64,000 nt of DNA from Prauserella endophytica (GTDB lineage: Bacteria; Actinomycetota; Actinomycetes; Mycobacteriales; Pseudonocardiaceae): assembly GCF_005146945.1 (NCBI RefSeq), contig NZ_SWMS01000001.1, positions 248,001-312,000 on the forward strand, read 5' to 3'. The translations under genes and the position numbers were made by a program. The notes below the pieces were generated by a model. The model saw nothing but the letters and a program-made list of their open reading frames with translations, had not been told where the DNA came from and made no database searches. This document shows positions 62,543 through 64,000 of the stretch, in pieces. Numbering within the stretch: the first letter of the stretch is position 1; the number at the start of each line of letters is the position of its first letter.

Positions 62543-62567
62543 CGCCGAACCTTCCCGTGCTTTGTTA

Positions 62568-62575
62568 CCTGCTCC
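62568..62575 (-). promoter_or_regulatory. Anti-Leu-codon segment in the leuS leader
   Basis: On the RNA this reads GGAGCAGG and is perfectly complementary to CCUGCUCC across the leader peptide Leu codons (62658-62665). Pairing would bring the leuS ribosome-site region close to the Leu codons and exclude a ribosome stalled there. Confidence 0.55.
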
Positions 62576-62587
62576 AGAAACAACGCG

Positions 62588-62615
62588 ACCCCTCAGCCAC
62601 CAGGGCGTGAGGGGT
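62588..62615 (-). terminator. Attenuator hairpin B in the leuS leader
   Basis: An 8-bp stem (ACCCCUCA / UGAGGGGU) with a 12-nt loop, followed on the RNA by CGCGUUGUUUCU. It is the candidate terminator, or structured block, between the leader peptide and leuS. Confidence 0.6.
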
Positions 62616-62617
62616 TC

Positions 62618-62650
62618 GCCGCACCGGCCGGAGCCTCCGGTCAGTGCGGC
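62618..62650 (-). promoter_or_regulatory. Hairpin A in the leuS leader
   Basis: The outer stem GCCGCAC/GUGCGGC encloses an inner CCGGAG/CUCCGG-type hairpin. The 5' arm covers the last codons of the leader peptide and its stop, so a translating ribosome would open it. Confidence 0.6.
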
Positions 62651-62679
62651 CGGCTAAGGAGCAGGCTGGCCGAATGCAC
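62641..62679 (-). CDS. leuS leader peptide with three consecutive leucine codons
   Basis: A 12-codon frame reads [16 protein letters not shown]. The three Leu codons are CTG CTC CTT in a row at codons 6-8. The GTG start lies 6 nt after TACCAT (62686-62691), so the peptide is probably translated from a leaderless message. Hairpins A and B follow before leuS. The arrangement is that of a leucine attenuation leader: stalling at Leu codons when charged tRNA-Leu is low would change downstream folding and raise leuS expression. Confidence 0.72.
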   Translation of the reverse strand: MHSASLLLSRPH

Positions 62680-62685
62680 GGCTTT

Positions 62686-62691
62686 ATGGTA
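62686..62691 (-). promoter_or_regulatory. -10 box of the leuS leader transcript
   Basis: TACCAT lies 6 nt upstream of the leader peptide GTG, the same layout as the other leaderless genes of this window. Confidence 0.55.
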
Positions 62692-62722
62692 GCTACCCCC
62701 GCCAGCGCGTTTTCCGAAGGCC

Positions 62723-63835
62723 CTACCTCATGGCGAGTGCGATGACCTGCGTCACCTGGCCGGCGGAGAAGTTGTCGTCGCTCACGAGCAGCAGGCTGCG
62801 CTCCCCGGTGGCGAGCCTCGGGCCCCAGGTCATGCCCTCGACGTTGTCGACGTGCTCCAGCGGCAGGTCCGCCAGGTCGGCCACCAGCCGCTTGCGCACG
62901 GGCTTGACCTTCTTCGCCTCGGCGAGCGAGTCCACGCTCAGCACGTTCGTGGCCCCGCTGGTGTCGATCTCGAAGATCCGGACGCGGTTGCCGGCCCCGC
63001 TCACGTAGGCACGCTCCAGCACGAGGAACCGAGTGGGGTCCGCCTGATCGGACGCGAGGATCGAGACGACGCCGTTGTTGGCCGAGCCGCCGGCGGCGGG
63101 CGGCGCGAAGATCGGCTCCTGCTCGTAGGCGTACTGCGCGAGCACCGGACCTCGCCTGCCCTGGACGGTGATCCGCGAGAGGGCGCCGTGCTCGGGGGTC
63201 GCCTCGGGCCCGTCCTGCAGCAGGGGGCCCTCGAGCGCGGTGACCACGAGCGAACCGAGGCCCGCGAACGTCATGCCCTCCAGCACCTGGTTCCGCCGCG
63301 GCCCGGCCGTCTCGGTCATGCGCTCGTTGTCCGGGATCGGCAGGTCGCGCACGTACGCGCCGGTGCGCGTGGCCTCGCGCACGGAGGGGTCGGACAGGAC
63401 CGTCGCGCTGCGCTCGCCCTCCTGGCTCCAGTAGTAGCCGCCACGCCACGGGTCGACGCGCAGCTCCTCAGGATCGACCGAATCCGCCGGGTACGGCGTG
63501 CCGTCCCGTCCGGTGAACGGGTGCGTGCCGGTGAAGGTCACCTCGCCGAGTCCGTCGGCGCTCACGTCAATGTCGGCCGTGTAGAAGCGGGCGGGCTGCA
63601 GCTGCGAGCGGTCGTCGCTGACGAGGACGTACCCGCCGGTGCGCGGGTCGCGGTCGATGCCGGAGAGCCCACCGACGGTCGTGCCCTCGAACGGCATCGC
63701 GTTCGGCACGGTGGTGACGCCCAGCAGGCGGACGTCGGGGGTGTGCGCCGAGGCGCCGGGAACGGTGACGAGCGTGAGCGACAGCGCGCCGAGCAGGCCG
63801 GTCGCGAGGAAGGCGCGGGACATGGCCTTCAGCAC
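62723..63835 (-). CDS. Secreted phytase/esterase-like protein (PF13449 type)
   Basis: The 370-residue protein has a signal peptide (AFLATGLLGALSLTLVTVPGASA, split, cleaved about 30) and a beta-propeller-like body with GGLSGIDRDPRTGGYVLVSDD, DPEELRVDP, NQVLEGMTFAG and VDNVEGMTWGP. These fit the 'esterase-like activity of phytase' family. It probably acts outside the cell on phosphate or ester substrates. Start at GTG 63835; ATG 63823 (MSRAF) is equally possible. Confidence 0.85.
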   Translation of the reverse strand: MLKAMSRAFLATGLLGALSLTLVTVPGASAHTPDVRLLGVTTVPNAMPFEGTTVGGLSGIDRDPRTGGYVLVSDDRSQLQPARFYTADIDVSADGLGEVTFTGTHPFTGRDGTPYPADSVDPEELRVDPWRGGYYWSQEGERSATVLSDPSVREATRTGAYVRDLPIPDNERMTETAGPRRNQVLEGMTFAGLGSLVVTALEGPLLQDGPEATPEHGALSRITVQGRRGPVLAQYAYEQEPIFAPPAAGGSANNGVVSILASDQADPTRFLVLERAYVSGAGNRVRIFEIDTSGATNVLSVDSLAEAKKVKPVRKRLVADLADLPLEHVDNVEGMTWGPRLATGERSLLLVSDDNFSAGQVTQVIALAMR

Positions 63836-63875
63836 ACCGCATCAGGGTGTCGACAAGGTGACCTGGAATGGAACG

Positions 63876-63881
63876 TATTCT
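63876..63881 (+). promoter_or_regulatory. -10 box of leaderless SdpI-like gene
   Basis: TATTCT lies 7 nt before the GTG at 63889, with no ribosome site. Confidence 0.5.
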
Positions 63882-63888
63882 CGGGTCT

Positions 63889-64000
63889 GTGTTCGTGGTC
63901 GCGTTGATTCCCGTGGTGCTCGGCGTTCTGGTCGGCTGGGGTGGTTTCCTCGGCCTGCGGGAGAAATTGCCCCGCGACCGCGGCGCCGGAGTGCGCACAG
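63889..64000 (+). CDS. SdpI family membrane protein, N-terminal part
   Basis: Only the first 37 residues lie in the window. They form one membrane segment (VALIPVVLGVLVGWGG) followed by LREKLPRDRGAGVRT, the conserved cytoplasmic motif (LPRNRxxGVRT) of SdpI/DUF6790-like immunity and membrane proteins. The gene runs off the right edge. Confidence 0.65.
   Translation, partial: MFVVALIPVVLGVLVGWGGFLGLREKLPRDRGAGVRT

Noticed and set aside
62543..62722. T-box riboswitch upstream of leuS
   Set aside because: The T-box core (AGGGTGGNACCGCG) and specifier-loop layout are absent; a leader peptide with Leu codons fits better.

Overview
The window comes from a high-GC actinobacterium, most likely a member of the Pseudonocardiaceae (Saccharomonospora/Amycolatopsis-like). 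Evidence for this is the G/C-ending codon use, frequent GTG starts, GTP-dependent PEP carboxykinase, an F420-type oxidoreductase, MacSR-like and HisKA_3 two-component pairs, an EspG/PPE-like ESX module, and a block (ino1 - padR - DUF5318 - ponA - GT87 - rpsF - ssb - rpsR - rplI - dnaB) that matches the Rv0046c-Rv0058 neighbourhood of Mycobacterium tuberculosis. No prophage, insertion sequence, CRISPR array, tRNA or rRNA gene was seen, so this is a chromosomal core-plus-lineage-specific segment.

Layout. 1-3.3 kb: the N-terminus of an ABC ATPase, an LLM-class oxidoreductase and pckG, all leftward. 3.3-8.1 kb: a leftward operon of dynamin-like GTPase, GrpE-like protein, second dynamin-like GTPase, then an acidic Dx[DN]xDG-repeat protein. 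8.1-13.6 kb: a two-component pair, an SDR, a TetR gene with a strong palindromic operator, and an ABC export pair. 13.7-27.6 kb: a hypothetical gene, trmB and marR; a FtsX-like permease and MacB-like ATPase divergent from a two-component pair; SRPBCC protein, amidohydrolase, M15 peptidase, SDR, PhoX phosphatase, a decayed marR and a HAD phosphatase. 27.6-46.4 kb: the conserved ino1-to-dnaB block, interrupted by convergent GT87 paralogues, endonuclease IV, three related secreted proteins with a shared C-terminal anchor, and an ESX-type module. 46.4-64 kb: a small membrane protein, an aromatic-ring dioxygenase, a giant chaplin-like repeat protein with a secreted partner, AI-2E transporter plus MacSR-like pair, DUF1707 protein, ptsI, PfkB kinase, TetR regulator, leuS with a leucine leader-peptide attenuator, a phytase/esterase-like secreted protein and the start of an SdpI-like gene.

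The signals that stand out are regulatory and surface-related. A leaderless 12-codon leader peptide with three consecutive Leu codons, two hairpins and an 8-nt long-range complementarity precedes leuS. A perfect actinobacterial LexA box sits at the promoter start of dnaB, downstream of four DnaA-box-like 9-mers. A 51-bp palindromic element recurs just after stop codons in four intergenic regions. A 999-residue protein carries about 14 cysteine-free chaplin-like repeats. At least eleven genes, including the leuS leader peptide, show a TANNNT box 6-8 nt before an RTG start, the signature of leaderless transcripts.
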